Assembly (NCBI RefSeq): GCF_016862215.1
Contig: NZ_BOMN01000144.1
Span: 1 to 64,000, forward strand
DNA: 64,000 bases
DNA from: Winogradskya humida
GTDB lineage: Bacteria > Actinomycetota > Actinomycetes > Mycobacteriales > Micromonosporaceae
Direction: 5' to 3'
Part shown: positions 51,226-60,613 of the stretch, piece by piece
How positions within the stretch are numbered: the stretch's first letter is position 1
Layout of the letters: every line of letters begins with the position of its first letter
Translations under genes and position numbers: made by a program
The notes under the pieces: model-generated
Seen by the model: the letters and a program-made list of their open reading frames with translations, nothing else
The model's database searches: none
What the model was told of the DNA's origin: nothing

Positions 51226-53473
51226 TGCGCAACTCCTGGGTCCGAAGGAGGCGGAACAACAAGGGAAGGCTACCCGCGGTGACCGCCACGACCATCGCGG
51301 CGACCGTGGCGGTGATCCCGGTGATCACCGGCCAGTCGAGGTCGACGGGTCCGTGGGTGGCCGCGAGCAGCACCGCGGACAGGCTGCTGCCGACGATGAC
51401 CGACAGGACCAGTCCGACCGTGGCCGGGATGGCGACCTGGTAGAGCACCGCGGCCGACAGCGTGCGCCGCGGGGTGCCGAAGGCGGCCAGGACGGCCAGC
51501 AGCCGGCGCCGTTCGCGCAGCTGCTCGGTGACGTTGACGAGCATGCTGGCGCCGATGAACAGCAGCAGCAGAACCGCGCAGGCCTGAGCGACCTGCCGCG
51601 CGCCGGCGAACTGGTTACCGACCCGGTCGTCGCCGAACAGTTGCAGGGGCGCCGCCGGATCCAGCCCGACCATGGTGTTGCGGACGTGTTCGATCGCGTC
51701 CGGGTCGGCGGGATCCAGCCGCAGCAGGTACGCGTCGACGGGCAGCCCGCCCCCGATCCCGAGCGCCGACGGCGTCGCCAGGAACGCCACGGGCCCCGCC
51801 TCGCTCGTGTACTGCTCGACAACCGGCAGCCCGGCACCCACCTCCCACCGCGCCAGCGGCTTCTTGTCGTCGGTGCCGTAGACCCCCACGCTCGCGCCGG
51901 GCTGCAGCACCGTGGTCTGGTACCACCCGGACATGGTGCCGGTGAAGCTGTCACCTTCCGTGCAGGACGGCAACGGCGCGTACTGACGCAGTGTGTCGCA
52001 GTCACCGACGCGTACGGTGACGCCTGGTTGATCGTCGCCGTCCGGGCGCAGCTCGGCGTAGCCGGACGTACGCACCTGCTGGACCCCCGGCGTGCCGGCG
52101 AGCGCCGCTTCCCAGCCGTTCCCGTCGGCGCCGTTGGTGTAGACAACCGCCTGGAAGTGATCGTCCGGCGGTTGCGCACCGTTGTTCGCCGCGACGGACG
52201 CCGCGAGGATCCCCTGGATGGCGATGATCCCGGCGACCGACACGGCGATGCCGGAGACGGACCGCACCGCGGTGTCGCTGTCCAGTTGCAGGCGCCGGAC
52301 CCCCAACTGCCACGCGACACTGCCACCGCCGAGCCCCCGCACCACCGCCTGCACCAGCCAGGGCAGCAGCACCACGACACCGGCCAGCAACAGCACCACC
52401 CCGGCGGCGAGCTGCGCCTCCGACCCGGCCGGATCGTCGATCAGGGGATAGAGCAGCACCGCACCGACGGCCGGGGGGATCAGCCGCCACCAGATCCGGC
52501 GCCGCCGCGCCCCGCTCTGCCGCACCACGCCGAGCGGTTCGATGACAACCCGTCGCAACGCGGCAAGCGTCACCAGCACAGCCCCGACCGGCACGAGCAC
52601 CACGATCAGGAGAAGCAGGACCGGGACAGGCCGCAGATCCGCCGGGTACGGGCTGAAGTCGACCGGCAGCAGACCTCCCACCACCCGGCGCAGCCCGAGG
52701 AACCCGAGCCCACCGGCCCCGAGCCCCAGCACCGCGCCGATCAGGGTGTCCCCGGCGGCGATGCGCCGGGTCATCGTGGCGTCCGCGCCCACGAGCCGGA
52801 TCGCGGCGAGCTGACGTTCCCGGCTCTCACTCCCGAACCGCACGGCCGTCGTCACGAACACCAGCACCGGCAGCACCATGATCACCGACCCGATCACGAC
52901 GAGCACCACGATCGCCGGGTCGGTCACCGGCGAGCCCCCGCCGCCGAACGACGTGATCCGCGCGGCCCCGTCGTCGCGGGTCAGCGTGCCGGAGCCCACG
53001 TAGAAGTAGACCTCGCCGGGCCCCGATAGCCCCTGCGGCCCGATGACGCCGGCCACCCTGGCGGACCACCGCTCGCCCAGCACCGCACCGCCGGGCCCGT
53101 CGAGGAGCGCGGCCAGGGCGGGTGACACGACCATCTCCCCCGCCGCGGGCACCCGGTCGACCCCGGGCGGGACCGGCGCGCGGTCACCCTCGGGTCGCAG
53201 GATCCTGCCCCGAACAGCCTCGTCACGGAACCGGGTCTGCGTGGTCAGTGCCAGCAGCGTGCCCGGCCCGGGCTGCTCGGCGGTGGCGCCCATCGCCCGG
53301 TCGGCCAGCCGCTGCTGACGGTTCGTGCTCGCCGTCGGGGCGGCCGCCATGAGCAGCAGCATCGCGACACCGAAACCGACCCCCGCCGCGATCAGGGTCA
53401 GCCGCAGCCAGCCGGAACGGCCCCCGGCGACGCTCAGCCGCACGCCAAGAGCCAGATCACCGGCGGCGCTCAC
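51218..53473 (-). CDS. FtsX-like ABC transporter permease (MacB type)
   Basis: 751 residues with about ten hydrophobic helices in two FtsX-like blocks: one N-terminal helix, a large extracytoplasmic domain, three helices (about 220-350), a central region with two more, a second large extracytoplasmic domain, and three C-terminal helices. The type VII ABC transporter layout suggests mechanotransmission or export of peptides, lipids or antibiotics, not import. The GTG start overlaps the ATPase stop as GTGA. Confidence 0.9.
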   Translation of the reverse strand: MSAAGDLALGVRLSVAGGRSGWLRLTLIAAGVGFGVAMLLLMAAAPTASTNRQQRLADRAMGATAEQPGPGTLLALTTQTRFRDEAVRGRILRPEGDRAPVPPGVDRVPAAGEMVVSPALAALLDGPGGAVLGERWSARVAGVIGPQGLSGPGEVYFYVGSGTLTRDDGAARITSFGGGGSPVTDPAIVVLVVIGSVIMVLPVLVFVTTAVRFGSESRERQLAAIRLVGADATMTRRIAAGDTLIGAVLGLGAGGLGFLGLRRVVGGLLPVDFSPYPADLRPVPVLLLLIVVLVPVGAVLVTLAALRRVVIEPLGVVRQSGARRRRIWWRLIPPAVGAVLLYPLIDDPAGSEAQLAAGVVLLLAGVVVLLPWLVQAVVRGLGGGSVAWQLGVRRLQLDSDTAVRSVSGIAVSVAGIIAIQGILAASVAANNGAQPPDDHFQAVVYTNGADGNGWEAALAGTPGVQQVRTSGYAELRPDGDDQPGVTVRVGDCDTLRQYAPLPSCTEGDSFTGTMSGWYQTTVLQPGASVGVYGTDDKKPLARWEVGAGLPVVEQYTSEAGPVAFLATPSALGIGGGLPVDAYLLRLDPADPDAIEHVRNTMVGLDPAAPLQLFGDDRVGNQFAGARQVAQACAVLLLLFIGASMLVNVTEQLRERRRLLAVLAAFGTPRRTLSAAVLYQVAIPATVGLVLSVIVGSSLSAVLLAATHGPVDLDWPVITGITATVAAMVVAVTAGSLPLLFRLLRTQELRSE

Positions 53474-54150
53474 CGCGCGCCCTGCCGTTCCACGGCGGCT
53501 CCGTCACGGAAGACGGCCTCCCGGTCGGCGAACGCGGCGATGCGCGTCTCGTGCGTGACCAGCACCACCGCGCTCCCCCGCTCCCGCGCGGCGGCGACGA
53601 GCAGGCCCATCACCTGCTCGCCATTGCGTGAGTCGAGCGCCCCGGTCGGCTCGTCAGCGAAGATCACCCGCGGACCGGTGACCAGCGCACGGGCCACCGC
53701 GACCCGTTGCCCCTGCCCGCCGGACACCTGCCCCGGACGCTTGCCGGCCACCTCGCTCACCCCCAGCCGGGCGAGCAGCTCGGCAGCCGGCCCCCGCGCC
53801 CTTGCCCGCCGCACCCCGCTCAGCCGCAGCGGCAACTCGACGTTCTCCTGGCAGGTGAGCTCCGGCACCAACTGACCGAACTGGAACACGAACCCGAACT
53901 CCCGGCGCCGCAGGGCACTGCGCTCGCGGTCCGTCAGGGTCGTCAGCTCCCGGCCGTCGTAGAGCACCCGCCCGGAATCCGGCGCGAGAATCCCGGAGAG
54001 GCAGTGCAGCAACGTCGACTTGCCGGACCCCGAGGGCCCGGTGAGTGCCAGCACCTCACCCGGGGAGACCCGCAACGACGCCCCGTTCAACGCCCGGGTG
54101 ACACCGAACGACTTACTCAGATCTTCAGCGACGAGCAGAGCTGGCGACAA
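53470..54150 (-). CDS. ABC transporter ATPase (MacB/LolD type)
   Basis: 226 residues. Walker A LTGPSGSGKSTLL, Q-loop FVFQFGQLVPELT, signature VSGGQGQRVAVARAL, Walker B VIFADEPTGALDS and H-loop VLVTHETRI are all intact. The first residue is probably a TTG at 54150, 6 bases after GGAGCG. First gene of a four-gene leftward operon (ATPase, permease, kinase, response regulator). Confidence 0.93.
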   Translation of the reverse strand: MSPALLVAEDLSKSFGVTRALNGASLRVSPGEVLALTGPSGSGKSTLLHCLSGILAPDSGRVLYDGRELTTLTDRERSALRRREFGFVFQFGQLVPELTCQENVELPLRLSGVRRARARGPAAELLARLGVSEVAGKRPGQVSGGQGQRVAVARALVTGPRVIFADEPTGALDSRNGEQVMGLLVAAARERGSAVVLVTHETRIAAFADREAVFRDGAAVERQGAR

Positions 54151-54220
54151 GGGACGCTCCAGGGCGGTCGGCGATCGAGGACGCCTACCACGTTAGGAAC
54201 AGAACCGCCCGGGGGCGTCC

Positions 54221-54261
54221 GTATAAAAGATGGCTCTTCGTGTACGACCTGAGGCGTACAC
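54221..54261 (-). promoter_or_regulatory. Candidate response-regulator-activated promoter of the ABC operon
   Basis: GTGTACG (54240-54246) and CGTACAC (54255-54261) form a perfect inverted repeat with an 8-base spacer. On the leftward strand a -10-like TTATAC lies at 54226-54221. The repeat centre is about 27 bases upstream of that box, overlapping the -35 position, as for class II activation. There is no good -35 match. Confidence 0.5.
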
Positions 54262-54396
54262 CCGCGCCCTGATACGACCAAAGGGCTACCTCCGGGGAGG
54301 CTGTCGAACACCTTTCCGGAGCCGGCGTGTCCAGTGCGCGACTCAAGCGATCTGAGGCCCCGGGCGATCGATAGAAAGGATCGACCAGGAAGCGGG

Positions 54397-57300
54397 GTGC
54401 TCATGCGGGTGAGGCTGCTCGGGCCGGTCGATGTGGTCGACGGCGGCCAGGTGCGGGACGTGAGCGGGTTGCGGCGCAAGGCGGTGCTGGCAACGCTGGC
54501 GTTGCACCGGGGCCGGGTCGTCAGCACCGAGCGGCTGATCGAGGTGGCCTGGGAGGGTTCCCCGCCCGCGACCGCGCTGAACAGCCTGCAGAGCACCGTC
54601 TCCCACCTTCGCGGCGTGCTGGGCGGCAGGGACAGCATCGTGGCGCGGGCACCGGGCTACGTGCTCGACCTCGACGCGGACGGCACCGATGTGGACGTCG
54701 CGGAGCGTCTCGTGGAACGGGCATCGCTCGACACCGACCACACCGGTCGCGCGGCCCTGCTGCGGGAGGCGCTGACGCTGTGGCGGGGCCGTCCCCTGGC
54801 GGATGTCGCCGGGCTGGCCTGGCTGGACGAGCAGGCCGCCCGGCTGGACCAGCTGCGGCTGCGGGCGACGCTGGCGCTGGCCGAGAGCCGGATGGCGGTG
54901 GGCGAGCAGGCCGAGGTCGTCCCCGTGCTGCACGAGCTGGCGGGCGACCACCCGCTCGACGAGCAGCTGCACGCCCAGCTGATGCTCGCGCTCTACCGGG
55001 CCGGGCGTCAGGCGGAGGCCCTCGCGGTGTTCGACCGGATCCGGGCCGTGCTCGCCGAGGAGCTCGGCATCGATCCGGGCCGGGCGCTACGGGGGCTGCA
55101 CGCGGCGGTCCTGCGCCAGGATGCCCACCTCGCCGGGGCGACCGGTGTCCCGGACTCCCGCAGGGGGACGTTCGGCGAGCTTCGCCTGGGCGGCCCGGTC
55201 CTCATCGGACGGCACCCGGAGCTGGCCGCGCTGCGCGAGCGGATAGCCGCCGCCGGGCGTGGTGCGGGCGGCGTGGCCTTCGTCGTGGGGGAAGCGGGCC
55301 TGGGCAAGAGCCGGCTCGCGCTCGAGGCCGGCCGGCTGGCCGGCGCTGCCGGGTTGCGGGTGCTGCGCGGGCGGGCCGCCGCACCGCCGGTGCAGTTCCG
55401 TCCGCTGCACGAGGCGCTGCTGGGTCTGGTGCGCCACGACGAGCCGCCGCAGACCCGGGAGCTGGCGCCGTACCTTCCCGCGCTGGCCCGATTGGTGCCC
55501 GAATGGCGCGGGCACACCCGCACGGACGCCGACGATTCCCCCATCGTGCTGGCCGAGGCGCTGCTGCGGCTGCTCGTGCACGCCGGACGCCCGGCCGGCA
55601 CGGTGCTGATCCTGGAGGACCTGCACGAGTCAGACCCGGACACCCTCGCCGTCCTCGACTACCTCGCCGACAACACCGCGGGCGAGCAGCTCCTGATCGT
55701 CAGCACGCTGCGGCCGGATCCGGGCGAGGCGCTCAAGCTGGCGAACACCGCCGCGCAGCGCCGGGCCGCGACCGTCATCGAGCTCCACCACCTGGACGGT
55801 GCGGCGGTGCGCGAGCTCGCCGGGTTGTGCCTGGGCGTGGGCGCGGAGCAGGTGCCGGAGGCGGTGCACGAGCGGCTGGCGGAGAGCTGCGACGGGGTGC
55901 CGCTGCACGTCGAGGAGTTGCTGGCGGGCATGGTGGGCGAGCGCTCTCTCGTCCGCGACGACGACGGCTGGACGGTGCGGCGCCGGCTGCCCACGGGCGT
56001 GCCGGAAACCCTCGCCGCCACCCTCACGGCACGCGCCGGGCGGCTCAGCCCGCGCACCCAGCGGCTCCTGCAGGCCGCCGCGCTGCTGGGGCGGCGTTTT
56101 CCGCCCGCCGCGGCCGGCGCGATCGCCGAGATGGACGAGATGGAGCTGCTCTCCAGCCTGCGCGAGGCGGTGGAGGCTCGGATCCTCGACGGCGGCGGGG
56201 AACAATTCCGGCACGCGCTGACCGCCGACGCCCTTCGGGAGCGGCTGCTGCCGATCGAGCGGGCCGCGCTGTCGCGTCGCGCCGCCGCCACGATCGGCGC
56301 GACCGAAGGCTGGGAGCCCCTGGTCGCCGAGCTGTGGCTGGCGGCCGGCGATCCGGATCGGGCGGCGGCGGCGTTCCTGACCGCGGCCGCCCGTGCCGCC
56401 GCCCAGGGCGCGATCGGCACGCGGATCACCCTGCTGGAGCGGGCGCTGTCACTGCATCCCTCGGCCTTCGACGTGATCACCGCTCTCATCGACGGGTACG
56501 CCGACACCGGGCGCATCGACGACGCGTACGCCCTGGCACTGCGGGTCCGCGACGCACCGGACCCCCGGCAGCGCGCCGCCGTGCACCTGCGGATGGCCCA
56601 GGTGGCAGCCGCCGCCGGGCTGTGGATCCGCGGGCTGCGGGACCTCGCGGAGGCGCGCCGGCTGATCGGGCGCCCCGCCGACCACGTCACCAATGCCCGC
56701 TTCGACCTGCTCGCCGCGCGGCTCACCTTCGGCAACCCGACGCCCCACCGCTACGCCGGTGCGCGCCGGCGGGCCGAACGGGCGCTGCGGTCCGCGCGGC
56801 TGGCCGGCGATCCCGATCTGATCTGCGGTGCCCTGGAGATGCTCGGCCGTTGTGCCCGGCTGGACGATCTCGCCGAGGCCGACCGCCTCTACGAGCGGGG
56901 GCTGGCCGTCGCGGAGGAGCACAACCTGGCCGGGCGGCGCATCGGGTTGCTCTACCACCTCGGCACCGACCACGGCATCCGGCACGGCGACCCGAGCCGG
57001 CTGGAGTCCGCGCTGGCGACGGCCACCGCGTCCGGGGCTGTCGTGAGTGCGCTGAACATCGAGATCGAGCTGTGCGTCGTGCGCATCTGCCGCGCCGAGT
57101 ACGAAACGGCTTCCGCGGCGGCGGCACGGTGCGAGGAGACCGCGGGGCGGCTGCGACTGACCCACACCCGGCTGATCGCGCTGGGCGTACGCATCATGGC
57201 AGCGGCCCATCGAGCCGCGAATTCCGATGTGGACGAGCTGATGGACCGGTTCCGCGCGCTCGGCGGGGAGGAGGACGATTTCGCGACAGCCGTACGCGGA

Positions 57301-57774
57301 TTCGGCCTCGCCCTGCATCATCTGCTGAACGAGAACCCCGCCGCGGCCCGCGCCGAACTCGACTGGGCCACCGCCCACGAGGCGTCGCGACCCGCGTCCT
57401 ATCTGTCGTTCGTGCCCGGCCCCGAGCTGCTGACCGCCGTCCTCGACGGCACCGCCGGGCTCGAACGATGCGCGGCCCTGGCCCGCTCCGCACACGCCCA
57501 GGCCGGCTGGAACCAGCAGTTCCTGCTGCTCTCCCGGGCGGTGCTGCACGGGCGCGCCGGGCGGACCACCGAGGCCGACGCCGACGCGCGCCGCTTTTTC
57601 GACCTGTCCCGGCGCTACCCTCTCGCCCACCATCTCGGCCTGCGACTGGCCGCTCCGGAGGCCGCCACCCACGGGTGGGGCACGCCGCACGCCTGGACGC
57701 GCAGCGCGGCCACCTACTTCCGGGACACCGCACCCGCGGTCTCCCGGGCCTGTTCCGATCCGCTCGTTCTCTGA
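54397..57774 (+). CDS. Large SARP-type regulator (OmpR-like wHTH-BTAD-AAA ATPase)
   Basis: About 1125 residues. The N-terminal winged-helix (VRLLGPVDVVDGGQVRDVSG, GLRRKAVLATLALH) and BTAD domain (ELAGDHPLDEQLHAQLMLAL) mark a SARP activator. A large AAA-type ATPase follows (Walker A FVVGEAGLGKSRLAL, Walker B TVLILEDLHE), then a long helical-repeat region to the end; no C-terminal LuxR HTH is seen. GTG 54397 follows AGGA by 6 bases; ATG 54403 is equally possible. It is divergent from the ABC operon and ends 11 bases before the secreted propeller gene, probably co-transcribed with it. Confidence 0.9.
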   Translation: MLMRVRLLGPVDVVDGGQVRDVSGLRRKAVLATLALHRGRVVSTERLIEVAWEGSPPATALNSLQSTVSHLRGVLGGRDSIVARAPGYVLDLDADGTDVDVAERLVERASLDTDHTGRAALLREALTLWRGRPLADVAGLAWLDEQAARLDQLRLRATLALAESRMAVGEQAEVVPVLHELAGDHPLDEQLHAQLMLALYRAGRQAEALAVFDRIRAVLAEELGIDPGRALRGLHAAVLRQDAHLAGATGVPDSRRGTFGELRLGGPVLIGRHPELAALRERIAAAGRGAGGVAFVVGEAGLGKSRLALEAGRLAGAAGLRVLRGRAAAPPVQFRPLHEALLGLVRHDEPPQTRELAPYLPALARLVPEWRGHTRTDADDSPIVLAEALLRLLVHAGRPAGTVLILEDLHESDPDTLAVLDYLADNTAGEQLLIVSTLRPDPGEALKLANTAAQRRAATVIELHHLDGAAVRELAGLCLGVGAEQVPEAVHERLAESCDGVPLHVEELLAGMVGERSLVRDDDGWTVRRRLPTGVPETLAATLTARAGRLSPRTQRLLQAAALLGRRFPPAAAGAIAEMDEMELLSSLREAVEARILDGGGEQFRHALTADALRERLLPIERAALSRRAAATIGATEGWEPLVAELWLAAGDPDRAAAAFLTAAARAAAQGAIGTRITLLERALSLHPSAFDVITALIDGYADTGRIDDAYALALRVRDAPDPRQRAAVHLRMAQVAAAAGLWIRGLRDLAEARRLIGRPADHVTNARFDLLAARLTFGNPTPHRYAGARRRAERALRSARLAGDPDLICGALEMLGRCARLDDLAEADRLYERGLAVAEEHNLAGRRIGLLYHLGTDHGIRHGDPSRLESALATATASGAVVSALNIEIELCVVRICRAEYETASAAAARCEETAGRLRLTHTRLIALGVRIMAAAHRAANSDVDELMDRFRALGGEEDDFATAVRGFGLALHHLLNENPAAARAELDWATAHEASRPASYLSFVPGPELLTAVLDGTAGLERCAALARSAHAQAGWNQQFLLLSRAVLHGRAGRTTEADADARRFFDLSRRYPLAHHLGLRLAAPEAATHGWGTPHAWTRSAATYFRDTAPAVSRACSDPLVL

Positions 57775-57785
57775 AAGGACTGCCC

Positions 57786-58949
57786 ATGGGACGCTGGCTG
57801 ACCGGCCTGCTCGCCCTGCCTCTCGCTGCCGGCCCCGCCGTCACGGCGACCCCCCAATGGGTCCTCGGACCCGACATGCCCACCCCGGCCGGCGCCCTCG
57901 GCTCGGAATGGCACGACATCAGCGCCACCGCCGCCACCGACGTCTGGGCGGTCGGCGGCGCCGACGACGCCCCGCTGACCGGCCACTTCGACGGCACGAC
58001 GTGGACCGAGGTGCCCACCCCGGCCGTACCGGACGGCTTCACCTACGACCTGTCCGCCGTGGACGGAGCCGGCGTCGACGACGCCTGGACCGTCGGCACC
58101 GCCGACGAGCTCGGTCAGCACGACCAGCTGCTCGCCTGGCACTACGACGGCCGCTCGTGGTCGGCCCCGGCCGGGGCGGTCCCGCCCATCCCCGACAGCT
58201 CGCTCGCCGACGTCGACATGCTCACCCGCGACGACGGCTGGGCGGTCGGTCACTACTCCACCATCGCCACCCGCGGCCTGCGGCCCCTCGTCCTGCACTA
58301 CACGGATGGCAAGTGGTCCCGCGTCATCAATCCGATCGGCGACGCCATCAGCGCCGACCTGACCGCCGTGCACGCCCTCGCCACGGACGACGTCTGGGCC
58401 GTCGGCACCCAGAGCCGCATCGGCGGGAAACAGGACACCATCGTCCTGCACTACGACGGCATCCGATGGCAGGAGATCACCACGCCGATCGTCAACCCCG
58501 TGGGCGAGAGCGCGACGTTGCTGGCCGTGGCCGCCATCTCCGGCAAGGACGTCTGGGCGGCCGGCAAGTCCTGCCTGACCCTCGCCGACGACAGCTGCCA
58601 CGCCGTGGTCCTGCATCTGACCCCCACCGGCTGGACGATCGTACCCACCACCGGTCTCGCGACCGAGCTGACCGCCGTCCTGCCCCTCGCCCCCGGCGAC
58701 GTCTGGATCATCGGCTACGCCAGCAGCAAGGCCGAGAACGAGTACGACCTCGCCGAGCACTGGGACGGCACCAGCTTCACCCGAGACCCCCAGCTACCGC
58801 TACCCGCGCCGGACTACACCATCCTCGACGGTGAGCCGGGCTCGGCGCTGGAGGCCGCGACCATCGTCCCCGGCACCGGCGCCATCTGGGCGGCCGGCTG
58901 GTACCGCAGCCCGTTGAAGGGAACGAGCCACATCATCCACCGCGGCTGA
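57786..58949 (+). CDS. Secreted beta-propeller-like protein
   Basis: 387 residues. A short signal peptide (WLTGLLALPLAAGPAVTA) is followed by about six repeats of the form TDVWAVGG...GTTWTEV, DDAWTVGT and DDVWAVGTQSRIG, each about 50-60 residues. This is a Kelch/BNR-like propeller pattern common in secreted actinobacterial proteins of unknown function. The ATG has AGGA 6 bases upstream and lies 11 bases after the SARP gene, so the two are probably in one unit. It ends 7 bases from a convergent gene. Confidence 0.85.
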   Translation: MGRWLTGLLALPLAAGPAVTATPQWVLGPDMPTPAGALGSEWHDISATAATDVWAVGGADDAPLTGHFDGTTWTEVPTPAVPDGFTYDLSAVDGAGVDDAWTVGTADELGQHDQLLAWHYDGRSWSAPAGAVPPIPDSSLADVDMLTRDDGWAVGHYSTIATRGLRPLVLHYTDGKWSRVINPIGDAISADLTAVHALATDDVWAVGTQSRIGGKQDTIVLHYDGIRWQEITTPIVNPVGESATLLAVAAISGKDVWAAGKSCLTLADDSCHAVVLHLTPTGWTIVPTTGLATELTAVLPLAPGDVWIIGYASSKAENEYDLAEHWDGTSFTRDPQLPLPAPDYTILDGEPGSALEAATIVPGTGAIWAAGWYRSPLKGTSHIIHRG

Positions 58950-58956
58950 TTCCCGC

Positions 58957-59994
58957 TCAGGCGGCCAGTTTGCGCAGCACGGTCAGGACGGCGTCCTGCA
59001 ACTCCGCAGGGGTGATGTCGTCGCGGTCAGCGGGCAGGCCCGCGACAACCGCGGCGGCCACACCCGGCGCGAGTTCGCGCGCCAGGACCACCTCGTCGAC
59101 GGTGTCCTTCGCCGCCAGCGCGCTGATCGCCGCCGCCAGGCTGTTGCCGAGCGCGGTCACCTGCGACTTCAAGGCGACCAGATCGGTACGCACGGCGCCC
59201 GCACTCGTCGCCGCGGTGTGCGCCTGGTTCCACAGGTCGTAGATGGCGAAGTTGGCCCGTACCGTCGGATTGGTCTTGGCGTCGGAGCGCCAGGCCGGAT
59301 TGGTGATGATGTCATCGGTCCACTGCATGCTGTCGTCCTCCCAGCCCGGGGCGGCCAGCGCGACGAGCTCCGCCAGCGTGCCCCGGAAGGCGTTGGCGTC
59401 GCACGTCGTCTGGCCACCGATCGTGGCTCTGCTCGTGTATTGCAGAATGGCGGGTGTCTGCCCCGAATAGGCGCCCCAGCGCGTCGAGGTGTCACCCGGA
59501 TACAGATTCTTGAAGCCGCCGTTTCCCTCCACATAGGAACTGGCCCACAGGGGAAACCCGAGATTCTTCAGCGATTCGCCGTAGACCCACTTGGGGCCGT
59601 ACACAACGGGTCGCAGTTTGGGGCATTTCTCGGTGAGCCGGCGGCAGAACGCCTGGATCTCCGCACGGCTGGGGACCGTGCTCGCCCTGCCGCCCCATTT
59701 CTCGCAGTCGACCTGGAGCAGGAACGGCCGGTCGCGCCAGCCCTGGCAGACCGCGTCGAGCCGCGCGAGAAAGGCATCGGCGCGGGCGGCCGGCGTGCCG
59801 GGATACTGCACCCAGTACGCCCCGAGCAGAACCTTGCCGGGATCGAGCCCCCGGACACCCGCCCACCACGCACCGAGCTCGGCGTCGTTCGCGTCCCCGC
59901 CGGCCTTGTGCGTGATGAAGACGATCCCCTCGCCCACGGCCTTCCCGATGCCGGGCGCGTCGTAATGGGACATGTCCCAGCCGAAGATCGTCAT
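58957..59994 (-). CDS. GH25-family lysozyme-like protein without signal peptide
   Basis: 345 residues. GWDMSHYDAPGIGKA and FLLQVDCEKWGG give the two acidic stretches expected of a GH25 muramidase (DxE near the end of a beta strand). YPGTPAARADAFLARL, VYGPKWVYGESL, PLWASSYV and ILQYTSRATIGG fit the barrel. The C-terminal 130 residues are helical (ALGNSLAAAISALAAKDTVD, DDITPAELQDAVLTVLRKLA), a tail I associate with actinophage endolysins. The ATG at 59994 has GGGGGAGGAA just upstream. With no export signal it may need a holin-like route or act inside. Confidence 0.85.
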   Translation of the reverse strand: MTIFGWDMSHYDAPGIGKAVGEGIVFITHKAGGDANDAELGAWWAGVRGLDPGKVLLGAYWVQYPGTPAARADAFLARLDAVCQGWRDRPFLLQVDCEKWGGRASTVPSRAEIQAFCRRLTEKCPKLRPVVYGPKWVYGESLKNLGFPLWASSYVEGNGGFKNLYPGDTSTRWGAYSGQTPAILQYTSRATIGGQTTCDANAFRGTLAELVALAAPGWEDDSMQWTDDIITNPAWRSDAKTNPTVRANFAIYDLWNQAHTAATSAGAVRTDLVALKSQVTALGNSLAAAISALAAKDTVDEVVLARELAPGVAAAVVAGLPADRDDITPAELQDAVLTVLRKLAA

Positions 59995-60074
59995 CCGTTC
60001 CTCCCCCTGCCGCGCTGTCCCTTGAAGACTGGGGCAAGGTCCTGAAACGGCGCTGACGTGGCGCTGACGCCGGA

Positions 60075-60575
60075 TCAGTGCCCGGCTTCGGCGGGGGTCG
60101 CGCCGTAGACGAGGCGCAGGATCGCGTCGGTGAGGGTCTCGATCAGTTCGTCCTCGTCGTAGGCGCCGGGATTGGCGTAGACGTCGGCGAACATGATGCC
60201 GCGCAGGTGGACGGCCATCTTGGCGATCAGGTCGGGCGAGCCGCCCACCGTCAGGCCGGCCCGGGCGTCGCGCTGGATGCGTTTGCTGAACAGCGTGCAG
60301 CCCTCGTCGACGAACCGGGCGCGGACGTGCATCACCTCGGGGCCCGGGTCGGGCGTGATGAAGGCCTCGCTCAGCCAGCGCCCGTCGACCTTCCATCTCG
60401 CCAGTCCCGCGGCCAGGCCGCGGCGCAGCTCGTCGCGGCCGAGACCCTCGGCGGCGAGCCATTCGGCGATCTCGACGTCGGCCTCCGCGAGCCGCTGGTC
60501 GACGAGCGCGGCGAGCAGGGCCTGCTTGGACTCGAAGTAGAAGTAGAAGCCCGAGCGGGCGATGCCGGCCGACCT
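60075..60575 (-). pseudogene. TetR-family regulator lacking its N-terminal DNA-binding half
   Basis: The frame from 60575 reads SAGIARSGFYFYFESKQALL, the end of a TetR helix-turn-helix, and continues through a normal effector domain to the stop (LVYGATPAEAGH). Upstream of it an in-frame TGA (60576-60578) appears at once, and the first ~30 residues of the HTH are absent. The only usable start inside (GTG 60335) would give 86 residues without DNA binding. The break point coincides with the truncated 5' end of the divergent MFS gene. Confidence 0.75.
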
Positions 60576-60613
60576 TCAGAGCGCGACTGGCGCTACCCGT
60601 CGCTTCCTACGCG

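Noticed and set aside
54780..57785. Long arginine/proline-rich frame overlapping the SARP gene and running into the propeller gene
   Set aside because: Only the part from 57786 has a ribosome site and protein-like sequence; the rest is a shadow of the SARP frame.
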